64,000 bases of DNA from Rubrivivax sp. (GCA_016707445.1 JADJHR010000001.1:124001-188000), one strand, 5' to 3'; positions 8,480-17,502 are shown, counted from the first letter of the stretch. Numbers and translations: made by a program. The notes: generated from the sequence alone by a model not told the origin.

Positions 8480-9252
8480 GCACTCTCCTGCGGGCGACCA
8501 AAAGTCTCGCCGATGGCGGCGGCGGCCTCGCGCAGCCGGGGCACGTGGGCCAGCAGCTCTTCGAGCGACATGCGGCCTTCGGGTGCCTGGATCGCCACTG
8601 CCGCGCAGGCGCGCTGACGGTCGATCATCACCGGCACCGCGACACCGCTCATGCCACGCAGGTGTTCGGAGCGATTGATGCCGATGCGGCGCCGGCTGGT
8701 CTCGCGCAACTCGGCCTCGAGGGCGTCGCGATCGATGATGGTGTTCTCGGTGAACGCACGCAGCGTGAGGTCCCGCAGCAACCGCTCGCGCTGGGGCTTG
8801 GGCAGCAGACTGGCCAGCAGCTTGCCGCTCGACGTGGCGTGCAGCGGCACGTGCGATCCCGGCGCCAACATCATGCGCAAGGGCCATGAGGTCTCGACCC
8901 GGTCGAGGTAGACGATGTCGGTGCCGGCGAGCGCGGTGAGGTTGCAGGTCTCGCCGGTGCTTTCCACCACTGCCGAGAGGATCGCGTGCCGTTCGGCCCG
9001 GCCGGGGCCGTTCATCAGTGCAGCGATGGAGAATCGTTCCAGCCGGCATCCGAGCTGCAGTCGCCGCAACCCCGGCTCGCGAAACACCAGCCCGCCGTAT
9101 TCGAGGGTGCGAACGAGACGGTGCACGGTCTGCTTCGGCAACTCGACGCTCGCGGCCACTTCCGCGACCGTGCAGCCGTCAAGATGCTGCGCGATCGCTT
9201 CGAGTATCCGAAACGCGCGCAGTGCCGCCGAGTTGGCGTGGTTACTTTCCAT
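8476..9252 (-). CDS. IclR-family transcriptional regulator
   Basis: A 258-residue IclR-type regulator: an N-terminal winged helix (residues ~10-70, with the LPKQTVHRLVRTLE recognition helix) and a C-terminal GAF-like effector domain with the ATSSGKLLASLL segment common to the family. The ATG at 9252 (MESNHANS) is chosen because upstream in-frame codons would extend into the AT-richer intergenic region. It is divergent from tctC, 141 bp away, so it is probably the regulator of the tctCBA transporter, and convergent with the LLM gene. The effector is unknown; by context it could be a sulfonate or carboxylate carried by the transporter. Confidence 0.9.
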   Translation of the reverse strand: MESNHANSAALRAFRILEAIAQHLDGCTVAEVAASVELPKQTVHRLVRTLEYGGLVFREPGLRRLQLGCRLERFSIAALMNGPGRAERHAILSAVVESTGETCNLTALAGTDIVYLDRVETSWPLRMMLAPGSHVPLHATSSGKLLASLLPKPQRERLLRDLTLRAFTENTIIDRDALEAELRETSRRRIGINRSEHLRGMSGVAVPVMIDRQRACAAVAIQAPEGRMSLEELLAHVPRLREAAAAIGETFGRPQESA

Positions 9253-9393
9253 GAAGGTTTGTCCCGATGCACTTGCAATGAATTTACCGAAAAACGGGAC
9301 TGCAAGGAACCGTAAAAGCGAATACTGTGGATGCTCGCTCGCTGGTGCTCTTTGAGCGAGCCGTGCTTCATCGGAACAGACCAGGAGACCATC
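9253..9393. promoter_or_regulatory. Divergent control region between iclR and tctC
   Basis: This 141-bp region is more AT-rich than its surroundings. It carries two interleaved inverted repeats: GTCCCG (9261-9266) with CGGGAC (9295-9300), and CTTGCA (about 9272-9277) with TGCAAG just after 9300. It probably contains both promoters and the IclR binding site, but no clear -35/-10 pair stands out. Confidence 0.4.
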
Positions 9394-10368
9394 ATGACCC
9401 GCCACGACCTCGACCACGATGGGCGCTTACGCCGCAGCCTGCTGACGGCAGGCGCTTCGCTCGCCGTGTTGCCGACGATCGCCTGGGGCCAGGACAAATA
9501 CCCGTCCCGCCCGGTCGAATTCATCGTGCCCTGGGGCCCGGGCGGCGGCGCCGACCAACTTGCGCGTCGCGTCGGCAAGCTGCTGGAGGAGGAACTGAAG
9601 GTGTCCTTCCCCATCATCAACATCCCCGGAGCCACGGGCAACACCGGCACCGCCAAGTTGTTGGCCGCACCCGCGGATGGCCAGACCATCGCCGTCTTCA
9701 TCGGCGACACCATGGGCACGCTGGTCAGCGGCCAGGCACGCTGGAAGCTGGCCGATGTCACCCCGCTGGGCGTGATGATCCGCCAGCCGACCGGCCTCTT
9801 CGTCAAGGCCGACGCCAAGTGGAAGAACTTTGCCGAACTGCTGGCCGACGCCAAGACCACCGAATTGAAGGCCGGCATCACGGGCTTCGGCAGCCCCGAC
9901 GAGATCCACATCAACCAGTTGAACCGGATCGCCGGAACCAAGTTCCGGGTCGTTCCCTTCGCTTCCCCTGGCGAGCGCTACGCCTCGATCCTCGGTGGCC
10001 ATGCGGACGTCCTGATCGAGCAGGCGGGCGACATCAAGTCGTTCCTGAAAGGCAAGCAAATGCGGCCGATCGTCTTCTTCTCGGATGAACCACAGTTTGG
10101 TTACGAAGACATTCCGCTCGCCAAGGCGTCCGGCTTTCCAATCGCCATCGACCAGTGGCGCTCGGTCGTCATGCGCGCCGGCACCGACCCCAAGCACATG
10201 GCGGCAATGACGGCCGCCGTGCAGAAGATCGCTCAAAGCGAGGACTTCAAGAAGTACCTTGCCGACGAACTGGCGTTTCCGAACAGTTTCGTTCCGGCTG
10301 ACAAGACCGCAGCCTTCTTCGAGCACGAGTTCAACACCATCAAGTCCAACCTGCCTCCCAAGAAGTAG
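9394..10368 (+). CDS. tctC: Tripartite tricarboxylate transporter receptor (TctC/Bug family)
   Basis: A 324-residue periplasmic binding protein of the Bug/TctC family, the receptor of a TTT carrier. Family landmarks are the PSRPVEFIVPWGPGGGADQLARR segment read in pieces as PVEFIVPWGPGGG and ADQLARR after the signal peptide, and the GATGNTGTAKL loop. The N-terminus has a paired arginine followed by a hydrophobic run (RRSLLTAGASLAVLP) and a likely AWG-Q cleavage site, resembling a Tat signal, which is unusual for this family. The ATG at 9394 follows an AGGAGA ribosome binding site. It is the first gene of tctC-tctB-tctA. The cargo is unknown; TTT systems carry carboxylates, and the neighbouring sau genes make sulfoacetate a candidate. 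Confidence 0.9.
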   Translation: MTRHDLDHDGRLRRSLLTAGASLAVLPTIAWGQDKYPSRPVEFIVPWGPGGGADQLARRVGKLLEEELKVSFPIINIPGATGNTGTAKLLAAPADGQTIAVFIGDTMGTLVSGQARWKLADVTPLGVMIRQPTGLFVKADAKWKNFAELLADAKTTELKAGITGFGSPDEIHINQLNRIAGTKFRVVPFASPGERYASILGGHADVLIEQAGDIKSFLKGKQMRPIVFFSDEPQFGYEDIPLAKASGFPIAIDQWRSVVMRAGTDPKHMAAMTAAVQKIAQSEDFKKYLADELAFPNSFVPADKTAAFFEHEFNTIKSNLPPKK

Positions 10369-10443
10369 TCGCGATGTGATCGCGCCACCCTGCCTGCCCA
10401 ATCGGTAGGCTCACTTCGGTTGGCCGCTGTCTGGAGAAATTTG

Positions 10444-11016
10444 ATGCGATCTCGTCTGCGCGTGTGCTTGCCCCACTTCGTGATGCTGCTCATCGCCATC
10501 GCGCTCTACGTGGCGGCGATGCAGATCGATACGAGCGGCACCAATGGGGGCAAGCGCATTGGCCCGGACTTCTGGCCCAAGGCGGTGATCATCTTCATGG
10601 GCGCTCTGGCCCTGTATGAGGTTGTGAAGCGGGCCATTTTCGGCAGCGACTTCGAGGCGACCGGTCTCACCGAGGGCCTGACGACCAATCCTGCAGGCGA
10701 TCCGGCCACCGAGACCATCAGCAAAGACACGACGACCGAATACCCACGCCTGCTTTGGGCAGGCCTGCTGTTGATCCTGGGCTATGTCGTCGCAGTCGAC
10801 TGGCTCGGTTTTTTCGTGACGACCGTTGCTTTCCTGTTCACCTTCACCTGGGTGGGCGGCTTCCGGCGTCACGGCTGGAACGCGCTGATCTCGCTGGTCG
10901 GCGCGTTCGTCATGGTCGTGCTGTTCATGCGCGTGGCCTACATCTCGCTTCCGCTGGGCGAGGGTCCATTCCGCAGTTTGTCGATCGCGCTCATGAGCGC
11001 CATTGGCGTGCACTAG
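10444..11016 (+). CDS. tctB: Tripartite tricarboxylate transporter small membrane subunit (TctB)
   Basis: A 190-residue TctB-family protein with four hydrophobic segments: one near the N-terminus (FVMLLIAIALYVAAM), one around GPDFWPKAVIIFMGALAL, and a C-terminal pair including LLWAGLLLILGYVVAV. The ATG at 10444 follows a GGAGA ribosome binding site, 75 bp after tctC. The stop codon TAG at 11014-11016 straddles the insertion point of an IS630-family element: its TA is the target duplication and its G is the first base of the element. The empty site would also read TAG, so the protein is unchanged, but tctA is now more than 1.1 kb downstream. Polar loss of tctA expression is likely unless the element supplies a promoter. 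Confidence 0.85.
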   Translation: MRSRLRVCLPHFVMLLIAIALYVAAMQIDTSGTNGGKRIGPDFWPKAVIIFMGALALYEVVKRAIFGSDFEATGLTEGLTTNPAGDPATETISKDTTTEYPRLLWAGLLLILGYVVAVDWLGFFVTTVAFLFTFTWVGGFRRHGWNALISLVGAFVMVVLFMRVAYISLPLGEGPFRSLSIALMSAIGVH

Positions 11017-12066
11017 TCCACTGAAACGGAAGAATCGGCTGTGATGCGACGAGTCGGATCGGCGAACTTCCATTTGAGCGGTTTGGGGTTCTTGTTGTAT
11101 TGGCGGATGTATCGCATGAGCTTCTTGTCGAGGTCTTTGATGGAAGAGAAGATGCCCCGCGTAATGACATCGCGCTGGATGCGGGCGAACCAGTTCTCGA
11201 CCTGGTTCAGCCAGGACGAGTACGTCGGCGTGTAGTGCATATGGACGCGCCGGTGCTTTGCCAGGAACGCTTGCACGAGGGGCGTCTTGTGGCTGCTCAC
11301 GTTGTCGCAGATGACGTGGATCTCGCGCCGTGGAGACTGGGTGGCGACGATCTCTTCGAGGAAGCCGACGAACTGCTCGCTGGTGTGTCGTGCGGCCGTC
11401 TTGCCCAGCACTTGGCCCGTGCTCGTGTTGAGGGCCGCGAACAGGCTGAGCGTGCCGTTGCGCTTGTATTCGAAGCCATGGCTTTGGGCGCGCCCCGGCG
11501 ACAGTGGCAGCATGCGATCCTTGCGGTCAAGCGCCTGGATTGCCGTCTTCTCGTCCACGCAGAACACGGCCGCGTGCGCCGGAGGGTCCAGGTACAGCCC
11601 GATCACGTCGGCCGCCTTGGTCTCGAAGTCTGGATCGTTGGAGACCATGTGAGTGTCCAGCCGATGCGGGGCGCACCCGTGCTTGCGCCAGATGCGCTGC
11701 ACCGCAGAGAACGATACGTCGCCGAGTTCGTTGGCGAGCTTGCGGCTGCTCCAGTGTGGGAGCCATCCCGGGGCAGGTGCTTGAGCGTGCGGTTCAGCAC
11801 CCGAGCCTCCAGCGGCCTGGGCACCTGGGGCGCGCCCTGGGTGCAACGACACCAGGCCAGCCAAGCCCTGCGAGTCGAACGAGGTCGTCCACTTGGTGAC
11901 GAACGCATCGTTGCACGCCAGCTTCTCGCGAATATCGACCCGGCGCTCCCCAGCCGCCCAAAGCACCACGCAACGCGCTCGACGCGAGCGCCGCATTGCC
12001 ATGCCGCTTGCGCATCACAGCGTCCAATTCAGCGCGTTGTTCACTCGTCAGCATCGTTCTTTGCAT
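11013..12066 (-). pseudogene. IS630-family transposase, frameshifted
   Basis: The N-terminal helix-turn-helix part begins at 12066 (MQRTMLTSEQRAEL; an inner ATG at 12054 is equally likely). The frame is lost near 11981-11987, where a CG pair appears to be missing. Reading continues in another frame (RRARCVVLWAAGERR), leaves it near 11830 for about 60 bp (PRPLEARVLNRTLKHL) and returns near 11765 at WSSRKLANELGDVSF. The DDE domain afterwards is continuous: VFCVDEKTAIQALDR, VICDNVSSHKT and TPTYSSWLNQVENWFA. The stop codon is formed with the TA target duplication. With three frame breaks the protein is unlikely to be made, although sequencing error in GC-rich runs could contribute. Confidence 0.85.
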
Positions 12067-12114
12067 ACCTCAAGATATGCGGGCAATGCATTCGATTTCA
12101 ATGGTTCAGTGGAC
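11016..12114. mobile_element. IS630-family insertion sequence with TA target duplication
   Basis: The ends are inverted repeats: GTCCACTGAA at the left and TTCAGTGGAC at the right, flanked on both sides by TA (11014-11015 and 12115-12116), the hallmark of IS630/mariner-type insertion. Removing the element and one TA rejoins CACTAGCGGGCTG, putting the tctB stop about 12 bp before the tctA ATG. The element is 1099 bp, normal for the family. Its single transposase gene runs on the minus strand and is broken by frameshifts. Confidence 0.9.
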
Positions 12115-12129
12115 TAGCGGGCTGCTGTC

Positions 12130-13650
12130 ATGGAATCGCTCACGCACCTGCTCGGCGGCCTCGGCGCCCACCTGTTGCCCGGCAACATGCTGGCCATGGT
12201 GATCGGCCTCGTCCTGGGCATGCTGGTGGCGGTGCTGCCGGGTCTCACACTGGTGATGGGCGTGGTGCTGGCGCTACCCTTCACCTACAAGATGGGGGTC
12301 GAACCGGCGCTGATCCTGCTGACCGCGATGTACGTCTCGGGCACCTACGCCGGGGCGATCACCTCCATCCTCTTTCGCATCCCGGGTGAGCCCATGGACG
12401 TCCCGCTGCTCTGGGATGGTTACGCCATGACACGCCGCGGCGAGGCGGCAAAGGCACTCGGCTGGTCTCTGGCAGGGGCCTTCATCGGCGGCCTGATCTC
12501 GGCGTTGCTGATGGTCGCCATGGCCAAACCCGTCGCTCACCTGGCGCTGCGCTTCTCGTCGCCCGAGTTCTTCGCCGTCGTCTTCTTCGGGTTGGCCAGC
12601 GTGGTCGCGCTGTCGGGCGGTACGGTCGTGAACGCGCTGATCAGCCTGTGCCTCGGCCTTTTTCTCGCCACCATCGGCGTCGACACGATCTACGGCGCAG
12701 AGCGCTTCGCGTTCGGCCAGCCCTTCCTGCTCGACGGTATCGAATTCCTGCTGGTGATGGTCGGTGCCTACGGCATCGGTGAGGTTCTGTCACGCCTGAA
12801 CACCGGCTTCAAGAGCGAGGGCTCTGCCGAGGGCGGCCAGAATCGCTTCAAGACTTCACTGCCGTCGATCCGCGAGATGTGGCGGATCAAGTGGACCTTC
12901 ATGCGCGGCACCGCGACCGGCATCGTCGTCGGCGTCGTGCCGGGCGCGGGCGCCACCGTGTCGGCCTTCGTTGCCTACGGTCTCGAAAGCCAGTACGGCA
13001 AGAATGGCAAGGCGCTGGGCAGCGGCGTGCCCGAAGGCATTGTCGCTGCCAAGTCAGCAGCAACGGCGTCGGTCGGCGGCGCCCTGGTGCCGCTGCTGAC
13101 CATGGGCATTCCCGGCAGCGGGGCGACCGCGATCATCCTGGCCGCCTTCCTGCTGCACGGCATACAGCCCGGGCCCCAGGTCTTCGTCAACAGCCCGGGC
13201 CTCGTCAACGTCATCTTTGCCGCGGTCTTCGTCTCCCTGGTCGGGATGTGCATCCTCGGCTACTTCGCGATCAAGCCACTGTGCAAGGTGCTCGACGCGC
13301 CCGAGGCCATCGTCTCGGCCTTCGTGGTGCTGTTCTGTTTCGTCGGTGCCTTCGCGGCACGCAACAACCTCTCGGACCTCTACGTCATCGCCTTCTTCGG
13401 TGCAGTCGGTTTCCTGTTCGACAAGTACAGGTTCCCGATCGCGCCGATGGTGCTCGGCACCATTCTCGGCCCGCTCGCCGAGAGCAACTTCATGACCACG
13501 ATGGTGAGCTTCGACAACGACTGGACGGTCCTGTTCACGCGCCCGATCAGCGGGGCGGTGATGGCGCTCGCGATCTTCGGCCTGATCTTCCCGATTCTCA
13601 AGGCGCTGTTCCCGCGCCTGAGGCGTTTACGTCCCGCTGCCCGCGTCTAG
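12130..13650 (+). CDS. tctA: Tripartite tricarboxylate transporter large membrane subunit (TctA)
   Basis: A 506-residue TctA-family permease with about twelve hydrophobic segments. The two family signatures are present: an early AVLPGLTLVMGVVLALPF segment and a central VVPGAGATVSAFVAYG segment, followed by MGIPGSGATAIILAAFLLHG. It forms the transport channel with TctB and receives substrate from TctC, driven by an ion gradient. The ATG at 12130 now lies 13 bp after the right target duplication of the IS630 element, which separates it from tctCB. It ends 42 bp before the convergent sauT stop. Confidence 0.92.
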   Translation: MESLTHLLGGLGAHLLPGNMLAMVIGLVLGMLVAVLPGLTLVMGVVLALPFTYKMGVEPALILLTAMYVSGTYAGAITSILFRIPGEPMDVPLLWDGYAMTRRGEAAKALGWSLAGAFIGGLISALLMVAMAKPVAHLALRFSSPEFFAVVFFGLASVVALSGGTVVNALISLCLGLFLATIGVDTIYGAERFAFGQPFLLDGIEFLLVMVGAYGIGEVLSRLNTGFKSEGSAEGGQNRFKTSLPSIREMWRIKWTFMRGTATGIVVGVVPGAGATVSAFVAYGLESQYGKNGKALGSGVPEGIVAAKSAATASVGGALVPLLTMGIPGSGATAIILAAFLLHGIQPGPQVFVNSPGLVNVIFAAVFVSLVGMCILGYFAIKPLCKVLDAPEAIVSAFVVLFCFVGAFAARNNLSDLYVIAFFGAVGFLFDKYRFPIAPMVLGTILGPLAESNFMTTMVSFDNDWTVLFTRPISGAVMALAIFGLIFPILKALFPRLRRLRPAARV

Positions 13651-13674
13651 ACCCACGGCACCGAAACAGGGCCA

Positions 13675-13695
13675 TGAGCGCCGTAGGAACGCTCA
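13675..13695. terminator. Weak hairpin between convergent tctA and sauT
   Basis: TGAGCG (13675-13680) and CGCTCA (13690-13695) can pair around a 9-nt loop in the 42-bp gap between convergent tctA and sauT, overlapping the sauT stop. There is no T-run, so it is only a possible bidirectional terminator. Confidence 0.3.
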
Positions 13696-15183
13696 GCCCA
13701 TCCCGTCCAGCAGCTTCAGCCGCTGCACCTTGCCCGACGGCCCGCGTGGCAGTTCGGTCACGAAGCGAAAGCGCTTGGGCGTCTTGTAGCGGCCCAGATG
13801 CTGCTCGCAAAAGCCGCGCAGGTCGGCTTCGACGGCGGCATCGGCGGCCACACCGTCGCGCAGCACCACGCAGGCCAGGATCTCTTGTCCGTAGTGCGGG
13901 TCGGGCATGCCCACGGCCGCGGCGTCCAGCACGGCGGGGTGCTGCAGCAGCGCCTCGTCGATCTCGCGCGGGGCGATGTTCTCGCCGCCCTTGATGATCA
14001 GCTCCTTGATGCGGCCGGTGACGAAGAAGAAGCCGTCGGCATCGCGATGGCCCAGGTCACCGGTGCGCAGCCAGCCGTCGGGTGTGAACGACGCCGCGGT
14101 GGCCTCGGGGTTCTTGTAGTAGCCCATCATCACGTGCGGGCCACGGATGGTGATCTCGCCCGTTGTGCCGTCGGGCAAGGGTTTCAGATCGGCGTCGACC
14201 ACCCGCGCTTCGCCGCCACTGGCGCGGCCGACGGCGCCGGTCTTGCGCTGTTCGGGGTCGAGTGGGTTGCTGAAGCTTGGCGCCACGGTCTCGGTCAGGC
14301 CCATGGTCTCGATCACGCCGATGCCGAACCTGGTTTCGAAGGCGCGAAGGTGTTCGGGCGGCAGCGCGCTGCTGGCCGAGCGGCAGAAGCGGATGCGTGC
14401 CAGTGCTTCGCGCGCCGGTACTTCACCTTCGAGCAGGATCGACAGGATGGTGGGCACCGCATTGATCCAGGTGCAGCCGTGGTCCACCGCCTGCGACCAG
14501 AACCGTGCGGCCGAGAAGCGCGGCGCCATCACCACGCTGCCGCCGCTGGCCAAGGGCGCCAGCATGGTCACGGCGAAGGCGTTGATGTGGTACAGCGGCA
14601 GCACACCCAGCACGCGGTCTTGCGCGCCCAGCGCATGTTCGGCCGCGATGGCGCGTGCATTGGCGGCCAGGTTGGCCTGCGTCAGCATCACGCCCTTGGG
14701 GTTGCCGGTGGTGCCCGAGGTGTACATCAGCAGCGCCAGGGCCTGCGCATCGGGTGGCGTGCTGTCGATGCCGTCGTCGGGCAGAGCCAGCACTTCGGGG
14801 TCGACCTGCAGCACCGGCAAGCCGGGCATCAGTGCACGCACTTTGTCGGCCCAGTCGACTGAGGCCAGCACCAGCTTGCAGTCGCTGTGCTTCAGCACAT
14901 AGCGCATCTGTTCGGCTTGCGACAGCAGGTTGACCGGGTTGACGACGAAGCCGCCGTGCATCGCACCCAGCAGCAGCTGCAGTGTGCCCAGGCCGTTGGG
15001 CATCACGAGCGACACCGTGTCGCCCGGCGCCAGGCCCTGCGCCCGCAGCAACGCCGCCACCTGGCGGCAGCGCTGTTGCAGCTGCGCGTAGGTCAGCGTG
15101 GCAGGGTTGTCGCTGGCCAGCGCGTACAGCGCCTGCGGCCTGGCCGCCGCTGCCGCATCGACCAGCGCCCTGACCGTATTCAT
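13693..15183 (-). CDS. sauT: Sulfoacetate-CoA ligase (AMP-forming), SauT-like
   Basis: A 496-residue acyl-adenylate-forming enzyme. The P-loop-like motif YTSGTTGNPKG is at residues 154-164, the A5-type block reads ETMGLTET, the TGD of the hinge region is in WLRTGDLGHRDADG, and the catalytic lysine is near residue 485 (PSGKVQR). The start at 15183 overlaps the sauS stop in an ATGA arrangement, so the two proteins are probably made together. In Cupriavidus necator the sauS-sauT pair converts sulfoacetate through sulfoacetyl-CoA to sulfoacetaldehyde. The same pairing, a linked IclR-type sauR gene and nearby xsc support this assignment. From sequence alone another small acid could be the substrate. 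Confidence 0.8.
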   Translation of the reverse strand: MNTVRALVDAAAAARPQALYALASDNPATLTYAQLQQRCRQVAALLRAQGLAPGDTVSLVMPNGLGTLQLLLGAMHGGFVVNPVNLLSQAEQMRYVLKHSDCKLVLASVDWADKVRALMPGLPVLQVDPEVLALPDDGIDSTPPDAQALALLMYTSGTTGNPKGVMLTQANLAANARAIAAEHALGAQDRVLGVLPLYHINAFAVTMLAPLASGGSVVMAPRFSAARFWSQAVDHGCTWINAVPTILSILLEGEVPAREALARIRFCRSASSALPPEHLRAFETRFGIGVIETMGLTETVAPSFSNPLDPEQRKTGAVGRASGGEARVVDADLKPLPDGTTGEITIRGPHVMMGYYKNPEATAASFTPDGWLRTGDLGHRDADGFFFVTGRIKELIIKGGENIAPREIDEALLQHPAVLDAAAVGMPDPHYGQEILACVVLRDGVAADAAVEADLRGFCEQHLGRYKTPKRFRFVTELPRGPSGKVQRLKLLDGMG

Positions 15184-16583
15184 GCCCGGCCGTAGCGTGC
15201 GAAGTAGTCGCCGAAGATGTCCTGCTCGCTCGGCACCTGCTCGGCGATGGTGGTCGAGATGCGCGTGATGTTCAGGTAGTGGCGGTAGTTCATGTTGTCG
15301 CTGAAGTTGTTGCCGCCCCAGGTGCCGCAACCCATGCTCAGCGAGAACGGCAGCCCGTTGTCGAAGCTGCCGCCGGTGGCGATGCAGTGCGCCTGGTTGA
15401 CGATCACGCGCGACACCGGCAGCGTCAAGGCCAGCTGCATCGCCTGCTCGGGTTTGTTGCCGTGCAAGCCCACCGAATGGCCGGCACCCTGCCAGGCATA
15501 CAGGCTGCGCACGATCTGCTGCGCGTGCTCGAAATCACGCGCCGTGTACACCGCCAGCACCGGGCTGAGCTTCTCGCCACTAAAAGGGTATTCGGCGCCG
15601 AAACCGTCTTCCTCGACCATCAGCATGCGCGGCTGCAATGCCGCCACATCGGCCAGCCCGGCGCGCTCGGCCACCACGGTGGCCGACTGCCCGGTGGCCG
15701 CCGCCGACAGCTTGCCGTCGGGCCACATCAGCCGCTGCAGCGCCGCCTTCTGCGCGGTGTCCAGCAGCACCGCGCCGCGTTGGCGCAGTGCGGCCAGCAT
15801 GGGTTCGCGCGCGGCGCCGATCAGCACCACGCTGTTCTCCGACGAACAGCTGGTGGCGTTGTCAAAGGTCTTGCTGCGCACGATGCGGTCGGCCGCGGCG
15901 TCGATGTCGGCGCTGTCGTCGACGATGCCGGCGGCGTTGCCCGCGCCGACGCCGAAAGCCGGCGTGCCGCAGGTGGCGGCGGCACGTACATTGGCTTGCG
16001 AGCCGGTGGCCACCACCAGGTCGCACTGGCGCATCAGCTCGTGGGTCGACGCCTTGCTGATCGGCTGGGGCAGCACCTGCACCAGGTCGTGCGGTGCACC
16101 GATGCGGTCGAATTGCGCATGGATGAACTCGATCAGCCGCTGCGCGGTCGTCCAGCCCTTGGGCGATGGGGCGACGATGACCGCGTTGCGCCCTTTCAGC
16201 GCATTGATGATCTTGTTGGCCGGTGTGGCGCCTGGGTTGGTCGACGGCGTGATCGCGCACACCACGCCCACCGGGCGCGCGATCTCCACCAGCCCCAGTT
16301 CGGGCAGCTCGCGGATCACGCCGACCGACTTCGCGCCTTTCAGGTCGCGCAGCAGGCCCAGGGTCTTGCGGTGGTTCTTGGCGATCTTGTCGGCCACGTT
16401 GCCGATGCCGCTGTCGGCCACCGCCATTTCGGCCAGCTCGCGGTTGCGACCGGGCTCCATGATGGCCCAGCCGGCCGCGGCCACCAGCTCGTCCACACGC
16501 GCCTGGTCGTAGCCATCCGCCACGGCCTGGGCGACGCGCGCGCGGTCAATCAGTTCAGCCACCTGGGCCGCAATGTCGGTCAT
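15180..16583 (-). CDS. sauS: Sulfoacetaldehyde dehydrogenase (CoA-acylating), SauS-like
   Basis: A 467-residue CoA-acylating aldehyde dehydrogenase. The catalytic cysteine is C246 in the segment FDNATSCSSEN, preceded by the nucleotide-binding region around ITPSTNPGATPANK and ending with the conserved block ATGGSFDNGLPFSLSMGCGTWG. The active-site environment resembles AdhE- and EutE-type acylating dehydrogenases rather than carboxylate-forming ones. SauS reduces sulfoacetyl-CoA to sulfoacetaldehyde with NADPH. The start at 16583 overlaps the stop of a 40-codon ORF (ATGA) and its stop overlaps the sauT start (ATGA). This gives a tightly coupled sauR-orf-sauS-sauT run. Sulfoacetaldehyde produced here would feed xsc at 21437-23266. 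Confidence 0.85.
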   Translation of the reverse strand: MTDIAAQVAELIDRARVAQAVADGYDQARVDELVAAAGWAIMEPGRNRELAEMAVADSGIGNVADKIAKNHRKTLGLLRDLKGAKSVGVIRELPELGLVEIARPVGVVCAITPSTNPGATPANKIINALKGRNAVIVAPSPKGWTTAQRLIEFIHAQFDRIGAPHDLVQVLPQPISKASTHELMRQCDLVVATGSQANVRAAATCGTPAFGVGAGNAAGIVDDSADIDAAADRIVRSKTFDNATSCSSENSVVLIGAAREPMLAALRQRGAVLLDTAQKAALQRLMWPDGKLSAAATGQSATVVAERAGLADVAALQPRMLMVEEDGFGAEYPFSGEKLSPVLAVYTARDFEHAQQIVRSLYAWQGAGHSVGLHGNKPEQAMQLALTLPVSRVIVNQAHCIATGGSFDNGLPFSLSMGCGTWGGNNFSDNMNYRHYLNITRISTTIAEQVPSEQDIFGDYFARYGRA

Positions 16584-16703
16584 GTCGTCGTCCAATCGAT
16601 GCTGATGTTCGCGGCGCGGATCCGCTGCGGCCACATGGGGATCTCGGTGGCCTCAGCTTGACCCAGGGGGGTGGCGCTCTGCGGGCGGGGCAGTCGGTTC
16701 ATG
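16580..16703 (-). CDS. 40-residue ORF between sauR and sauS, possible coupling peptide
   Basis: A 40-codon frame begins with ATG at 16703 (MNRLPRPQSATPLGQ) behind a strong ribosome binding site (AAGAGGAGA, 5 bp spacing). It ends in a TGA that overlaps the sauS ATG. Its start overlaps the sauR stop by a few bases. No similarity is recognised. It is proline-rich at the start, with no membrane segment and no obvious metal motif. It may simply deliver ribosomes to sauS, or encode a small protein of the sulfoacetate pathway. The good ribosome binding site and exact junctions are the reasons for listing it. Confidence 0.4.
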
Positions 16704-17502
16704 CGGGTCTCCTCTTTGCGGGGGAGGGAAGGCGCGCAGTCTTCACCAGCGCTGATCGGTAGCCCAGGGCCAGGCTGGCCGCATGTGCGCAGTCCAGCAG
16801 TTGTGCCGCCAATGCCCGCACCTGGGTGCGCGCGAAGCGGATCGACGGCACGCTCATGCCCACGGCGGCCACCGGCTGCCCCAGCGCATTGAACACCGGC
16901 GCGCCCAGGCCGCACACACCCAGGCGCCATTCTTCGCGATTTTCGGCATGGCCTTGCTGGCGCACGCGTTCCAGCTCGGCCAGCAGGCGCGGCCATTGCA
17001 CGATGCTGTTGGGCGTGTGCGCCACCAGGCTGCCCAGGCGCTGCCTCAGCGCCGCCTCGTCGGGCCGTAGCGCGGCCAGCAGCGCCTTGCCCGAGGCCGC
17101 ACAGCAGGCCGGTGCGCGCCCGCCGATGCGCGAATAGGCGGCCACCGGCAACGGCGAATCGAACTTGTCGAGATAGACGATGTCGGCGTCGTCGAGCACG
17201 GCCAGGTGGATGGTCTCGCCGCAGGCCCGGGCCAGCTCGGCCAGCACCGGGTGCAGCCGGCTGCGCAGGTCGGCAGCGTCGTTCACCAGCGCGCCCAGCT
17301 CAAACAAGCGCAGCCCGGCGCGGTAGCTGCTGTCACGCGCATCCTGAAGCACCCAGCCGCACTGCCGCAGTGTCTGCAGCGTGCGGTGCGCGTTGCTGCG
17401 TGCCAGACCGAATGCCGCGGCCACATCGCTCACCCGACGCGGCTGCTGCTCGCGGGCCAGCCATTCCAGCACGGCCAGGCCCTTGGCCAGGGTTGAATCC
17501 AT
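16699..17502 (-). CDS. sauR: IclR-family regulator, SauR-like
   Basis: A 267-residue IclR-type protein with a winged helix (residues ~5-65, recognition segment FGLARSNAHRTLQTL) and an IclR effector domain (ETIHLAVLDDADIVYLDKFD and CCAASGKALLAAL). It is the first gene of the sauR-orf-sauS-sauT run; SauR of Cupriavidus necator is also IclR-type. A partial palindrome, GTTCTATATTTTGGAAC, lies 12 bp upstream of the start codon and would allow autoregulation and control of the downstream sau genes. The effector is probably sulfoacetate or a pathway intermediate. Confidence 0.8.
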   Translation of the reverse strand: MDSTLAKGLAVLEWLAREQQPRRVSDVAAAFGLARSNAHRTLQTLRQCGWVLQDARDSSYRAGLRLFELGALVNDAADLRSRLHPVLAELARACGETIHLAVLDDADIVYLDKFDSPLPVAAYSRIGGRAPACCAASGKALLAALRPDEAALRQRLGSLVAHTPNSIVQWPRLLAELERVRQQGHAENREEWRLGVCGLGAPVFNALGQPVAAVGMSVPSIRFARTQVRALAAQLLDCAHAASLALGYRSALVKTARLPSPAKRRPA

